Assembly (NCBI RefSeq): GCF_026410085.1
Contig: NZ_CP112866.1
Span: 434,001 to 498,000 of the forward strand
Origin: Pseudomonas quebecensis
Lineage (GTDB): Bacteria; Pseudomonadota; Gammaproteobacteria; Pseudomonadales; Pseudomonadaceae
Direction: 5' to 3'
Length of the DNA: 64,000 nt
This document shows, in pieces, positions 1-8,346 of this stretch (positions within the stretch are counted from its first letter, which is position 1; each line of letters begins with the position of its first letter). The position numbers were made by a program, and so were the translations under genes. The notes under the pieces were generated by a model. The model did not search any database, had not been told where the DNA came from, and was given only the letters and a program-made list of their open reading frames with translations.

Positions 1-3000
1 TATCCGGGTATTACTGTTAGGTTTCCACTCCATTCGCTGAGTGTCATGCCTTGTCGTGGAGACTTTTGGCGCTACTCCTAGCACGTCTGTTAAATCATTA
101 GGATCGCTTGGAAAATGAGAGTGGGCAGTGGGTAGGCTTGGCTGTCCATCATTGTGTCGCGGTACAGGCTCGTCAACACTCAACGATGGTTTACATTCGT
201 TATTCCCTGGGCATGTACTCAGTCCCAGCGGATCCACCCATTTCGTAGGATTGGGCACGTACTGGTAGGTATTAATCCCACCCGCCAACTTCACGGGGTC
301 CGGTGTGAGGTAACGACCAATATCGGGATTGTAGTAGCGATGGCGGTTGTAGTGCAGCCCGCTTTCCGGATCGAAGTACTGGCCTTGAAAACGTAGCGGG
401 TTGTCGAGTTTGCTTACGTCGAAACGGCTGATCTGGCCGTAGGCGCGATAGTGCGCGGACCAGACGATTTCGCCATCCGGGGTGGTGAGTTCCTGGGGTG
501 TGCCGAGGTGGTCGAGTTGGTAGTGGTAGGGTTTTGTCTCTTTGGGGCCGAAGCCTTCTAAAAGTGCCAACGGCCGAAAGCTGTCGGGTTCGTAGAGGTA
601 ACTGCGATGGCGGTCGGCCTGGTGTTCGGCAATCAGCTTGTCGCCTTGCCAGAAAAACTCCGTCGTTATGCCGTCCACGGTTTTGCTGATGCGTCGCCCA
701 AACGGGTCGTAGCGATAGCTCGCGGTTTGGCCGTTGGGTTGGGTGATGCCGATCAGCCGATGCTGGCAGTCGTAGCGGTATTCCGTGACGAGTTGCCGGC
801 CCTTGCCACGCCGTTCCTGGATCAGGTTGCCGAAGGCGTCGTAGGTGTAGTGGCGGTCGCCCTGGATCATCAGGCGGTTGCCGGCGACGATGTCGGGGCC
901 GGGGCGGTTTTGCATCAGCAGGTTGCCGGCCGGGTTGTGGGCGAAACGTTCCTGTACGTCGTGGGAATGGTCGGCGCGGGTCAGGCGCTGGAGCGGGTCG
1001 TAGCGGTAGTGGTGTTCGCCTTTGCGGGTGTCGAGCAGGCGGGTGAGGTTGCCGGCTTGGTCGTAGTCGTATTGGCGCTGGTAGAGCGGATGGGTCTGGT
1101 GGGTGACGGCGTGGGCGTGCAGGCGCTGCTGGTCGTCGTAGTGGTAGTGGCTGAGCAGTTGGCCTTGTTGGCGCTGATGTTCGCGGCCTTTGCTGAACAG
1201 GTGTGAGGTCAGCGGTTTGCCGTTGAGTTCGACGGTGGCAAGATGCCCGCCCTTGTCGTGGTTGAACGCCACGCGGTTGTTGTCCGGCAGGCGCAAATGT
1301 TTGAGCTGGCCGCAGGCGTCGTAGCTATAGCGCAGGGTGCCCCAGCCCTGGTGTTCGGCGGTGAGGCGGTTTTGGCGGTCGTACTCGTAGGCCAACGCCC
1401 AGTGGCCGTCGTCGACGCTGAGAAGATTGCCTTGGCGGTCGTAGGCATATTCAACGACGCTGCCATCGGGCAGGGTTTTTCGTACGAGGCGACCGGCGTG
1501 GTCGCGCGCATAACGGGTAATGCGCTGACTGCCGTCGTCGCCGTGTTCGGTCTTTTCCTGCAGGTGGCCGTTGAGGTCGTAGGTGTACGCGGTGCGTTGG
1601 CCGTCGAAGCCGGTTTCCTGCCGGATCAGGCCATTGGGGTGGTAGTCGAGTTGGTAGATTTCGCCGACTTCGTTTTCGATTTCGGTCAGCAACAACCGCA
1701 CGTTGTCGTAGCGGTAGTTGACCTGAGTGCCATCGGCGTTGAGGCGGCGGCTGATCAGGTGCAGGCCGTCGGCGTAGTCGTAGCGGGTGATGTGCCCGAG
1801 TTCGTCGCGTTCGGCGGTGATTTTGCCGTAGGGGTTGTAGCTGTATTCGCGGGTGGCACCGCCTGGCAGGGTCAGACGAGTCAGCCGACCCACAGCGTCC
1901 CACTGATACTGGCTCAGCGCGCCGAATTCATCCTCGCGGGCCACCTCGCGGCCCAGGTCGTCATAGCGATAGCGCTTGATCCCGCCATTGGGTAGTTGCT
2001 CCTCAATGAGCTGACCGCGTTCATTCCACACCAGCCGATGGCAGCTGTGATCCGGGTACCAAACCCCGGTCAGTTGTCCGTATTTGTTGTAGCTGTAATC
2101 CGTGACATGCCCATCGGGATCGATCTTACGAACGACATCGCCCTGGTCATTGCGCTCGTATTTCCAGACCGCCTCACCCCGGCGCACCACCCGTACGAAA
2201 CCGTTGTCATGCTCGTAGGTTGTTGGCTCATCATCCCCAGGAAATAACGCCACCAAGCGTCCGGCTTCGTCGTACTGATACGCCGTCACCGCCCCCAGCG
2301 GGTCCTGCTCGACTGTCAGCCGGCCTTTTTCGTCGTAGGATTTGAAGTGCTGCGCGCCATCGGGATCGATACGTTGCACCAGGCGTGCGCGTTCATCGTG
2401 GACATACACTTCCTGGCTGCCATCGGCGTTATGCACCGTGACGCGGCCGTCATCACCCCAGGCATAGCGCGTGTCCATCTGCGAGAAGCTGGCCCAATGC
2501 CGTATGCATCTCGCCGCCTTGCCAGCCCGTTCCCACGCCCAGAAGAAACTCGCCCCACCGGCCAGTCCACGCTCAACAATGACGTGCTGATCGTCGTAGC
2601 GGTACACCTCGCTTTCACCGACGGCATTGGTCGCCGAGACCAGTCGGCCCAGGTTGTCATAGGCGTAGGAAACAACGTTCTGCTCGGTGAGCCATTCGTA
2701 AGGCTCATGCTCCTTGGCGCGCTGAATCTGGTAGTCCACCGCGACAATGCGACCGGACGAGTAGCGCAGAAACAACGAGCGACCAACCCCGTTATCCACT
2801 CGCTCGATACGCCCGGAAAAATCCCGGGCAATCCGCAGCCGGTTGTCATACGCATCACTGATTGAGACCAATGCGCCATCGCGAAAGTGATAAAACCGTG
2901 ACGCCTGCGCCAGCACCAATTCATCCGGCGAATCCCCCAGATAGATCGCCGCTTCGGCCAAGCTATTAGTGATCGCCGGTCGCACAGAGGTGGGCAAGGG

Positions 3001-4416
3001 CAGGGTGATCGACCGGTTCTCATGATCCGTCCACACCACCGAATCGCCCGACACACAAAGCCGCTGCGCCAACGCATGGCTCCAGCCAAACCCCAACCCG
3101 ACATCCACTTCCACCGCACTGGTGCGATACAGCCGCGTCCATTCAAACGGCAAAATCCCATCCAACGTGCCATCGGTCAGCGTCAACAGTTCCTCCCCGG
3201 TAACCATCGACACCGGGCAGCCGTTGGTGACGGTCTTATCCGAAGAGGCCGCCGCATCGCCCTTCGGATTCGTCGATACAGCAGGCACATCATCCACAGG
3301 CTCTTTTTGCTTAAGCACCGCGTTCTGCCGCGCCCGCCAGCGCATCTGCAGCGTGCCTTGCTTCACCCCGCCGACCACGCCGCGAACCGCTACCGCTTTG
3401 TAGCGATCCACCGCCTGCATGAACTTCGTCAGAATCGCCAGCACGCTCTGAACAAAACCTACAGCCGCCTTAACAATCTGTGCGCCATACCTGGCCAGCC
3501 GCAGGCTCAAATACGCCACAGCCGCCGCCGGCAATGCGATGGTCAGCACCGCGCCAATCACCAGGTCAATCAGCAGCGACACCACAAACCCAGCGGCCAC
3601 TTGCGCAATCTCACTGGGCGGCAATGCGTCCAACCAGATCATCGCCGTGCGCACCAGCAGGAACAGCGCCGCCTCATCACTCGCGAGCAACATCGCCTGT
3701 GCCATGACCTTGGGCGCATCGGTGGCGATTTGTGCGAGCTTGGTCGCTTCAGCCCCCAGCTGTTCGACGTACTTCAACGGGTCTTCAAGCATCGCCTGCA
3801 CCAGCTTGATGCTGTCCCACACGTCCCGGATCGCGGCCCAACTGCCCGCCAGCACGCCGTTGCCAATCGCACTGGCCGTGGACTGCTGCCAATGCGGCTT
3901 GAAGCCTTGCCACTGTTCGCGGAGCCACCGCTCCAGGTCCGCCATCAGCCCGGCGTAGGAGGCGAACAACGCATCCACCTGCTCCTGGGAAACACCGCCC
4001 TGTACCCGCACCTGATAGCGCCCGCCAGCGGCGCAGTGGTGTGAGCCCTTGCCGTGCTCATCCAGCATGACCCGCGTGGAACTGCCGTCATCCAACCCGA
4101 TCACTTCGACTGGAATGTCGCCAATCGGCACGTCATACATCGAGTCGAATGTGCTCTCTATCTTCAGCTCGCCGCCCAACTGGCACACGGCAACACTGCC
4201 GATAAAGTTCGGGTCGCTTATGCTCACGGTTGTCTGCGAGTCACCGACGCGCAACACCCGATCCATCCCCAGCAACGACGGCATATCTGCCGCATGGCTC
4301 ACCGAATCCAGCGCCCGCGAATACCAGGCGCCCATCTGCTGGCGATAAGTCACCAGGCTCTGATGAAAGCCATCCAGCTCATGTTCGATAGAGGCAATGT
4401 GGGAAGCGTGGGTCAT
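1..4416 (-). CDS. Rhs-family polymorphic toxin (3' end beyond window)
   Basis: The minus-strand frame is open from the ATG at 4416 to the left edge, 1472 codons with no stop, so the C-terminus is missing. Residues 1-270 are a non-repetitive N-terminal region. Residues about 272-308 are hydrophobic, probably membrane segments. A DUF6531-like module starts near residue 397 (NGCPVSMVTGEE). After it come dozens of YD repeats (YRYDDLGR, YSYNPYGKIT, YTYDAFGNL). The conserved core ends with a hyper-conserved block: QGQYFDPESGLHYNRHRYY, then GRYLTPDP, then WVDPLGLS at residues 1393-1400. Everything after DPLGL is the variable toxin tip; 72 residues are visible and I cannot type it. In the Rhs family the repeats form a cocoon around the tip, which is usually delivered by a type VI system. 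No VgrG, PAAR or immunity gene is in view; an immunity gene would lie left of the window. Confidence 0.95.
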   Translation of the reverse strand, partial: MTHASHIASIEHELDGFHQSLVTYRQQMGAWYSRALDSVSHAADMPSLLGMDRVLRVGDSQTTVSISDPNFIGSVAVCQLGGELKIESTFDSMYDVPIGDIPVEVIGLDDGSSTRVMLDEHGKGSHHCAAGGRYQVRVQGGVSQEQVDALFASYAGLMADLERWLREQWQGFKPHWQQSTASAIGNGVLAGSWAAIRDVWDSIKLVQAMLEDPLKYVEQLGAEATKLAQIATDAPKVMAQAMLLASDEAALFLLVRTAMIWLDALPPSEIAQVAAGFVVSLLIDLVIGAVLTIALPAAAVAYLSLRLARYGAQIVKAAVGFVQSVLAILTKFMQAVDRYKAVAVRGVVGGVKQGTLQMRWRARQNAVLKQKEPVDDVPAVSTNPKGDAAASSDKTVTNGCPVSMVTGEELLTLTDGTLDGILPFEWTRLYRTSAVEVDVGLGFGWSHALAQRLCVSGDSVVWTDHENRSITLPLPTSVRPAITNSLAEAAIYLGDSPDELVLAQASRFYHFRDGALVSISDAYDNRLRIARDFSGRIERVDNGVGRSLFLRYSSGRIVAVDYQIQRAKEHEPYEWLTEQNVVSYAYDNLGRLVSATNAVGESEVYRYDDQHVIVERGLAGGASFFWAWERAGKAARCIRHWASFSQMDTRYAWGDDGRVTVHNADGSQEVYVHDERARLVQRIDPDGAQHFKSYDEKGRLTVEQDPLGAVTAYQYDEAGRLVALFPGDDEPTTYEHDNGFVRVVRRGEAVWKYERNDQGDVVRKIDPDGHVTDYSYNKYGQLTGVWYPDHSCHRLVWNERGQLIEEQLPNGGIKRYRYDDLGREVAREDEFGALSQYQWDAVGRLTRLTLPGGATREYSYNPYGKITAERDELGHITRYDYADGLHLISRRLNADGTQVNYRYDNVRLLLTEIENEVGEIYQLDYHPNGLIRQETGFDGQRTAYTYDLNGHLQEKTEHGDDGSQRITRYARDHAGRLVRKTLPDGSVVEYAYDRQGNLLSVDDGHWALAYEYDRQNRLTAEHQGWGTLRYSYDACGQLKHLRLPDNNRVAFNHDKGGHLATVELNGKPLTSHLFSKGREHQRQQGQLLSHYHYDDQQRLHAHAVTHQTHPLYQRQYDYDQAGNLTRLLDTRKGEHHYRYDPLQRLTRADHSHDVQERFAHNPAGNLLMQNRPGPDIVAGNRLMIQGDRHYTYDAFGNLIQERRGKGRQLVTEYRYDCQHRLIGITQPNGQTASYRYDPFGRRISKTVDGITTEFFWQGDKLIAEHQADRHRSYLYEPDSFRPLALLEGFGPKETKPYHYQLDHLGTPQELTTPDGEIVWSAHYRAYGQISRFDVSKLDNPLRFQGQYFDPESGLHYNRHRYYNPDIGRYLTPDPVKLAGGINTYQYVPNPTKWVDPLGLSTCPGNNECKPSLSVDEPVPRHNDGQPSLPTAHSHFPSDPNDLTDVLGVAPKVSTTRHDTQRMEWKPNSNTRI

Positions 4417-4526
4417 CCGTGACGTCTCGGCAGAGGGCAAGGCGTCGGAGTCTGCCGCAGTAAAAAGCGGCTGGATGAACGGCGGGAAAAATCAGAAAGG
4501 GCTTACGAAGGTCGCGTAATAGTCAG

Positions 4527-4549
4527 CCCCAATCACAGTTGGGGGCTAC
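4527..4549 (-). terminator. Hairpin downstream of the 4568-4835 remnant
   Basis: AGCCCCAA at 4527-4534 pairs with TTGGGGGCT at 4541-4549 with one bulged G and a 6-nt loop. It sits just past the stop of the minus-strand remnant, which suits a terminator, but no clear U-run follows. Confidence 0.3.
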
Positions 4550-4567
4550 TTCAAATGGCGATCATGC

Positions 4568-4835
4568 TCATTGACGAGCAGTGCTTTGTGCTTCTTTAAG
4601 TTGGAGTTCAAATTCAATCAGTCCAGCCTGCATCCTCTGCAATACGGCGATTTGCCTAGCCAGGTCTCGCTTCTTAAATTGGCAATAGCGTGTTCTGCTC
4701 GATCCCAGGGCAAAGCATTGGCCTCTCCCTTTTCCAAATCGTCCGCCGACCTGCTTCAGAGAGTGTTGCAATAAGCAGATTTGCAGTTGCCAGTAGGACC
4801 GTTCTGTAAGATGTGTCGGGCAGCTCCTTAAGCGC
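4568..4835 (-). pseudogene. Decayed small coding region, two inferred frameshifts
   Basis: Three successive minus-strand frames join into one sensible peptide if a single base is restored at two A runs: at 4736-4738 and at 4676-4678. The pieces read LKELPDTSYRTVLLATANL, then LEKGEANALPWDRAEHAIAN, then FKKRDLARQIAVLQRMQAG and a C-terminus ending KEAQSTARQ with a stop at 4568. The last piece is amphipathic and coiled-coil-like. There is no ATG at the 5' end, where an in-frame stop lies at 4836-4838, so the front may also be lost. The family was not recognised. An intact-looking TTG-start frame at 4568-4771 covers only the last piece and is probably not the real gene. Confidence 0.4.
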
Positions 4836-4900
4836 TTACGACCCCTTGTTACTGCAAAGGCCTCTGACTAGCCTGCCGAAAACTCAAGAGTGAAACAGGC

Positions 4901-5931
4901 ATGAGCGAAAGGTCTATCCGTTTGACGGCGCCTCCGACGGGCTACAGCGATTGGCTGACCGGCCTTAAAAAGCGCATCCACGTGGCACAACAGCGTGCGT
5001 CACTGGCAGTCAATCGAGAAATGGTGCTCCTTTACTGGAATATCGGTCACGAGATTTTGACCCGCCATAACCAGCAGGGGTGGGGGAGCAAGGTTATTGA
5101 TCGTCTTGCTCAAGATTTGTGTACGAGTTTTCCCTGCATGAAAGGTTTTTCGCCCCGCAACCTGAAGTACATGCGTGCATTTGCTGAAGCTTGGCCGGAT
5201 TCGGAATTGTGCAACAGGCTGCTGCACAATTGCCGTGGGGCCACAATGTGGTCCTGCTCGACAAACTTCCGCGGCCAGAATCCCGTCGTTGGTACATCGC
5301 GCAGGCGATTGAACACAGTTGGTCCCGCAACACGCTGGTGATGCAAATCGAAACTCGCCTACTGGAGCGCACGGGTAAAGCAGTCAGCAATTTCGAAAGC
5401 CACCTGCCCAAGCCACAATCCGACCTGGCGCGTGAGTCGCTGAAAGATCCTTATCGTTTTGATTTTCTCAGTCTGGCCCTGGATGCGCAGGAGCGCGACA
5501 TAGAAAATGCCCTGATCAAACACGTCACCGACTTTCTGTTGGAGTTGGGCGCTGGTTTTGCGTTCGTCGGCCAACAAGTTCTCTTGGATGTGGGTGGCGA
5601 TGAGTTCTTCGTTGATCTGTTGTTCTACCACGTGAAGCTGCGTTGCTACGTGGTGATCGAGCTCAAGGCGGGAAAATTTAAGCCTGAACATCTAGGCAAG
5701 CTGAGCTTTTACCTTGCTGCTGTAGATGCTCAGCTTAGGCATCCGCAAGATGGGCCAACGATTGGCCTATTATTGTGCAAGAGCAAGAACGCGGTGGTAG
5801 CTGAGTATGCACTGCGCGATAACAACCGACGTATCGGAGTGGCGGAATATCAACTGGTAGGGACATTACCCGCAGAGCTGCAAACCAGTTTGCCAAGCAT
5901 CGAGCAAATTGAGCGGGAACTGGCGGGTTAA
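4901..5931 (+). pseudogene. DUF1016 (YhcG-like) PD-(D/E)XK nuclease, frameshifted
   Basis: The first frame (4901-5341) starts MSERSIRL and carries the DUF1016 N-terminal region (LLYWNIGHEIL, GFSPRNLKYMRAFAEAWPD). The second frame carries the rest from VQQAAAQLPWGHNVVLLDKL to the stop at 5931. The switch falls at 5207-5208, where GAATTGTG would give the expected AWPDSE-FVQQ if one T were added. The C-terminal half keeps the nuclease core: DEFFVDLLFYH, then CYVVIELKAGKF, with Asp and E-x-K in place. Restored length is about 343 residues, normal for the family. E. coli YhcG-type proteins are DUF1016 nucleases linked to mobile and defence regions. Either a genuine pseudogene or a homopolymer sequencing error; the neighbouring remnant has two similar lesions. 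Confidence 0.85.
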
Positions 5932-5948
5932 GCTCGGTTGAATAACGA

Positions 5949-5972
5949 AAGCCTGCTTTTAAGGGCAGGCTT
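5949..5972. terminator. Bidirectional terminator-like hairpin
   Basis: AAGCCTGC at 5949-5956 pairs perfectly with GCAGGCTT at 5965-5972 across an 8-nt loop. It lies between the convergent DUF1016 gene and the hydrolase gene ending at 5992, so it could serve both strands. Confidence 0.55.
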
Positions 5973-5991
5973 ATCGCGAATCTCGGCTGAC

Positions 5992-6624
5992 TTACTTCTG
6001 ATGAGCCGTCAGCGCCGCATACCCATTCATCAAGTTGCGATAGTTGGGAATGCGCTGGGACAACAAATTCCCCAGGCCTTCGATATCGTTGCGCCAGTCG
6101 CGGTGCAGCTCACAGGCCACCGAGAACCAGTTCATCAACTGCGCACCGGCCTGTGTCATGCGGCTCCACGCCGCCTGCTGCACCGTGGTGTTGAACGTGC
6201 CGGAAGCATCGGTTACTACAAACACCTCAAACCCTTCCGCCAGCGCCGACAAGGTCGGGAACGCTACGCAGACATCCGTGACCACACCGGCAATGATGAT
6301 CTGCTTGCGCCCGGTGGCCTTGATTGCCTTGACGAAATCTTCGTTGTCCCACGCATTGATCTGGCCAGGGCGGGCGATGTACGGCGCGTCCGGGAACATC
6401 TCTTTCAGCTCCGGCACCAGCGGGCCGTTGGGGCCCTGTTCGAAACTGGTGGTGAGGATGGTCGGCAGGTTGAAGAACTTGGCCAGGTCGGCCAGGGCCA
6501 GTACGTTGTTCTTGAACTCGTTGGGCGAGAAGTCCTGAACCAGGGAGATCAGGCCGGTCTGGTGGTCGACCAGCAGGACTACGGCGTCGTCTTTGTTGAG
6601 GCGGTTGTAGGTTGCAGTGCTCAT
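5992..6624 (-). CDS. Isochorismatase-family (YcaC-like) cysteine hydrolase
   Basis: A 210-residue protein starting at the ATG at 6624, which has an AAGGATT ribosome site; an in-frame extension to 6756 lacks homology. It has the single Rossmann-like hydrolase domain of the isochorismatase superfamily: VVLLVDHQTGL (catalytic Asp), LPTILTTSF, and GVVTDVCVAFPTLSA, whose Cys is the nucleophile. FNTTVQQAAWSRM and the NWFSVACELHRDW tail match E. coli YcaC, an octameric hydrolase of unknown substrate. The C-terminus differs from true isochorismatases, and no siderophore genes are nearby, so isochorismate is unlikely to be the substrate. It is transcribed away from the yjf-like cluster, with a 261-bp divergent intergenic region between them. 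Confidence 0.9.
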   Translation of the reverse strand: MSTATYNRLNKDDAVVLLVDHQTGLISLVQDFSPNEFKNNVLALADLAKFFNLPTILTTSFEQGPNGPLVPELKEMFPDAPYIARPGQINAWDNEDFVKAIKATGRKQIIIAGVVTDVCVAFPTLSALAEGFEVFVVTDASGTFNTTVQQAAWSRMTQAGAQLMNWFSVACELHRDWRNDIEGLGNLLSQRIPNYRNLMNGYAALTAHQK

Positions 6625-6727
6625 GGTTGAATCCTTTTTGTTTAAGTGGGTTAGGGCGTTGCGTTCAACATGGGCACAGATTAATGGGTGGCGACGGCAT
6701 GATAAATCGTCTGATATGGGTAATACC

Positions 6728-6744
6728 GTCAACTCAAAGGTGAC
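6728..6744. promoter_or_regulatory. Imperfect dyad upstream of the ycaC-like gene
   Basis: GTCAACTCAAAGGTGAC reads as GTCA-n-CT-nnn-AG-n-TGAC, 12 of 17 positions symmetric. It is about 105 bp upstream of the hydrolase start and could be a regulator site; no regulator gene lies next to it. Confidence 0.3.
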
Positions 6745-6804
6745 AATTTCGGTCATTTAGCAGCAGCGATCTTTAGCGTCACTGAAAGAAGTGCGACAAA
6801 AAAT

Positions 6805-6862
6805 CTCACGCGTGAGCTATTGAGCCTGCTGAAAATTGCCTGTAGATTTTCTCACGCGTGAG
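6805..6862 (+). promoter_or_regulatory. Promoter of the yjf-like cluster bracketed by twin palindromes
   Basis: Two identical perfect palindromes, CTCACGCGTGAG, occupy 6805-6816 and 6851-6862. Between them is a sigma-70-like promoter: TTGAGC at 6820-6825, a 17-bp spacer, and TAGATT at 6843-6848 preceded by TG. The first palindrome abuts the -35 element and the second covers the expected transcription start. Centre-to-centre distance is 46 bp. This is the layout of a repressor acting at two operators. The regulator is not identifiable from the window. The gene start at 6886 lies 24 bp beyond the second site. Confidence 0.65.
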
Positions 6863-6885
6863 TTTTTCACAGCGAGGTCAGCACC

Positions 6886-7575
6886 ATGAAAAGCAGCTCT
6901 CTATCGAACCCGTCCCCGGGGGCCGATACCGATTCAACCCGTCTTCAGGGAGAGCGCTTGAAACCGTCGGTCAAAAAGCCATCAAGCTTCTACATGAAGC
7001 AAATGCGCGCAGGCCTGGCGGCCGCCGGCTATGTGAAACACGAGACTTGGGTGCTTCCCGAAAATCGAAGCCTGCTCAAGCAAATGGAGAAACAGCTTCG
7101 CCAGCCGATTCTGGTTGGTTCATTCATGTCGGAGAATTTCATGAGCGCAGGTACCAACTGGAATATCGATCGCCTCTTCACCGCTCTTCAGGCCCTGGAC
7201 GAGGTGATGTCCAAGGACATTACGCTGTCTCTGGTCCAAGGCTCCGAATCCAGCATCAAGCTGGAAATGAACGACTTCGGTGGCTTGCCGATTTACATCG
7301 CGGTGGTGGGCGAGCAGATCATCGTCGATACCGTGCTGGTCGATGCCGAGTCCATCAACGATGTCGCAACATTTAATGACGCGGTGTTGCGCAGCCGGGA
7401 GATGTTCCCGCTGTCTTCGATCGGTATCGAGACCATGCCGAACGGGCAAGTGGTCTACAACATGTTCGGCGCATTGAGCTCCGACTCCAGCCTGACCAAT
7501 ATCGTGACCGAGGTGAAAACCCTCGTCGACAACGTGCAGCGCGCCAGCGAAGCCTTCGAACGTTTCTTCAATTAA
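6886..7575 (+). CDS. yjfI: DUF2170 family protein (YjfI-like)
   Basis: A 229-residue soluble protein and first gene of the cluster; the ATG at 6886 follows a CGAGGTCA ribosome site. The first ~35 residues are polar and Ser/Pro-rich, probably disordered, followed by a helical segment with FYMKQMRAGLAAAGY and TWVLPENRSLLKQMEKQLRQP. The C-terminal part is the DUF2170 domain (NWNIDRLFTAL, LSLVQGSESSIKLEMNDFGG, PLSSIGIETMPNGQVVYNMFGALS). No catalytic motif is visible. In E. coli, yjfI opens the yjfIJKLMC set and always travels with a PspA-like partner, as here (the next gene starts 17 bp on). The role is not established; a partner or regulator of the PspA-like protein is an inference. Confidence 0.85.
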   Translation: MKSSSLSNPSPGADTDSTRLQGERLKPSVKKPSSFYMKQMRAGLAAAGYVKHETWVLPENRSLLKQMEKQLRQPILVGSFMSENFMSAGTNWNIDRLFTALQALDEVMSKDITLSLVQGSESSIKLEMNDFGGLPIYIAVVGEQIIVDTVLVDAESINDVATFNDAVLRSREMFPLSSIGIETMPNGQVVYNMFGALSSDSSLTNIVTEVKTLVDNVQRASEAFERFFN

Positions 7576-7592
7576 GTACTCGGGAGTATCCA

Positions 7593-8291
7593 ATGACTCA
7601 GTCCATCTGGAGCAAATTGTTCACCGCGCTGCGTGGCGGTGCCAACGAAGTCGGCGAATCGATCGTCGACCAACAGGCCCTGCGCATCCTCGATCAGGAA
7701 ATTCGCGATGCCGACACCGCGCTGGCCAACGCCAAGCGTGAGCTGGTCAGTATCATGGCCAAGCACAAATTGGCGACTGATCGCGTCAACGAGTACGACG
7801 CCAAGATCAAGGACCTGGAGTCCAAGGCAGTGGCGGCCCTGCAGGCCAATCGTGAAGACCTCGCCCTGGAAGTGGCCGAAGCGATTTCGACCCTGAGCAA
7901 CGAGCGGGATGTCGAGCATAAGCAAGCCATTGAGTTCGGTGGCTATGCGGAAGGCATGCGCAAGGACATCACCAAGGCCGAAAGCCGGATCAAAAGCCTG
8001 CGTCAGCAAGTGGATATGGCCAAGGCTCGCGACAGCGTACAGAAGGCCCAGGTCAGCGCCTCCATCGCCAGCGGCGGTGCCAACGGCAAGCTGGAAACCG
8101 CCGTCGGTACGCTGAATCGTTTGCAGGCCAAGCAGCAGCAACGCGCCGCTGAACTGCAAGCCCAGGATGAGCTGGCTGACGCTTCGACGGGGACCGATCT
8201 GGAGCGCAAGCTGCGCGACGCCGGCATCACGCCTGATGAAGGCAGCGCCAATGCGATTCTGGAGCGCCTGAAGCAAAAGTCGGCGGAGTAA
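7593..8291 (+). CDS. yjfJ: PspA/IM30 family protein (YjfJ-like)
   Basis: 232 residues, almost entirely alpha-helical coiled coil. The N-terminus, MTQSIWSKLFTALRGGANEV, matches the amphipathic membrane-binding helix of the family. Heptad-rich stretches follow (QALRILDQEIRDADTALANAK, then SNERDVEHKQAIEF and ESRIKSLRQQVDMA), and a Gly/Ala hinge near residues 158-165. PspA/IM30/Vipp1 proteins are ESCRT-III relatives that polymerise on stressed inner membranes. This one lacks the usual pspBC neighbours; its context is the yjf set instead. RBS GGGAG precedes the ATG at 7593. A strong terminator-like hairpin lies 15 bp past its stop, so it and yjfI may be made in excess over the downstream genes. 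Confidence 0.92.
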   Translation: MTQSIWSKLFTALRGGANEVGESIVDQQALRILDQEIRDADTALANAKRELVSIMAKHKLATDRVNEYDAKIKDLESKAVAALQANREDLALEVAEAISTLSNERDVEHKQAIEFGGYAEGMRKDITKAESRIKSLRQQVDMAKARDSVQKAQVSASIASGGANGKLETAVGTLNRLQAKQQQRAAELQAQDELADASTGTDLERKLRDAGITPDEGSANAILERLKQKSAE

Positions 8292-8305
8292 GCAACGTCG
8301 CCGCT

Positions 8306-8334
8306 GGGAGGGCAGTGTCTGCCCTCCCTTTTTT
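8306..8334 (+). terminator. Strong intrinsic terminator inside the cluster
   Basis: GGGAGGGCAG at 8306-8315 pairs perfectly with CTGCCCTCCC at 8319-8328, with a TGT loop and six Ts at 8329-8334. It separates yjfI-yjfJ from the rhomboid gene by position only; the downstream genes remain on the same strand and start 13 bp later, so partial read-through is likely. Confidence 0.85.
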
Positions 8335-8346
8335 GTCGAGGTCAGG

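Larger units (their letters stand above)
4417..4900. other. Gap between Rhs and DUF1016 genes
   Basis: This 484-bp stretch has no intact gene and is less GC-rich than its surroundings. It holds the decayed minus-strand coding remnant at 4568-4835, a hairpin at 4527-4549, and the probable upstream regions of the Rhs gene (leftward) and of the DUF1016 gene (rightward). No convincing promoter could be picked. Confidence 0.5.

Noticed and set aside
607..1206. Long plus-strand frames opposite the Rhs gene (also 1243-1995)
   Set aside because: They are antisense shadows of YD repeats, Val/Ala-rich with no domain, while the minus frame is continuous and clearly Rhs.
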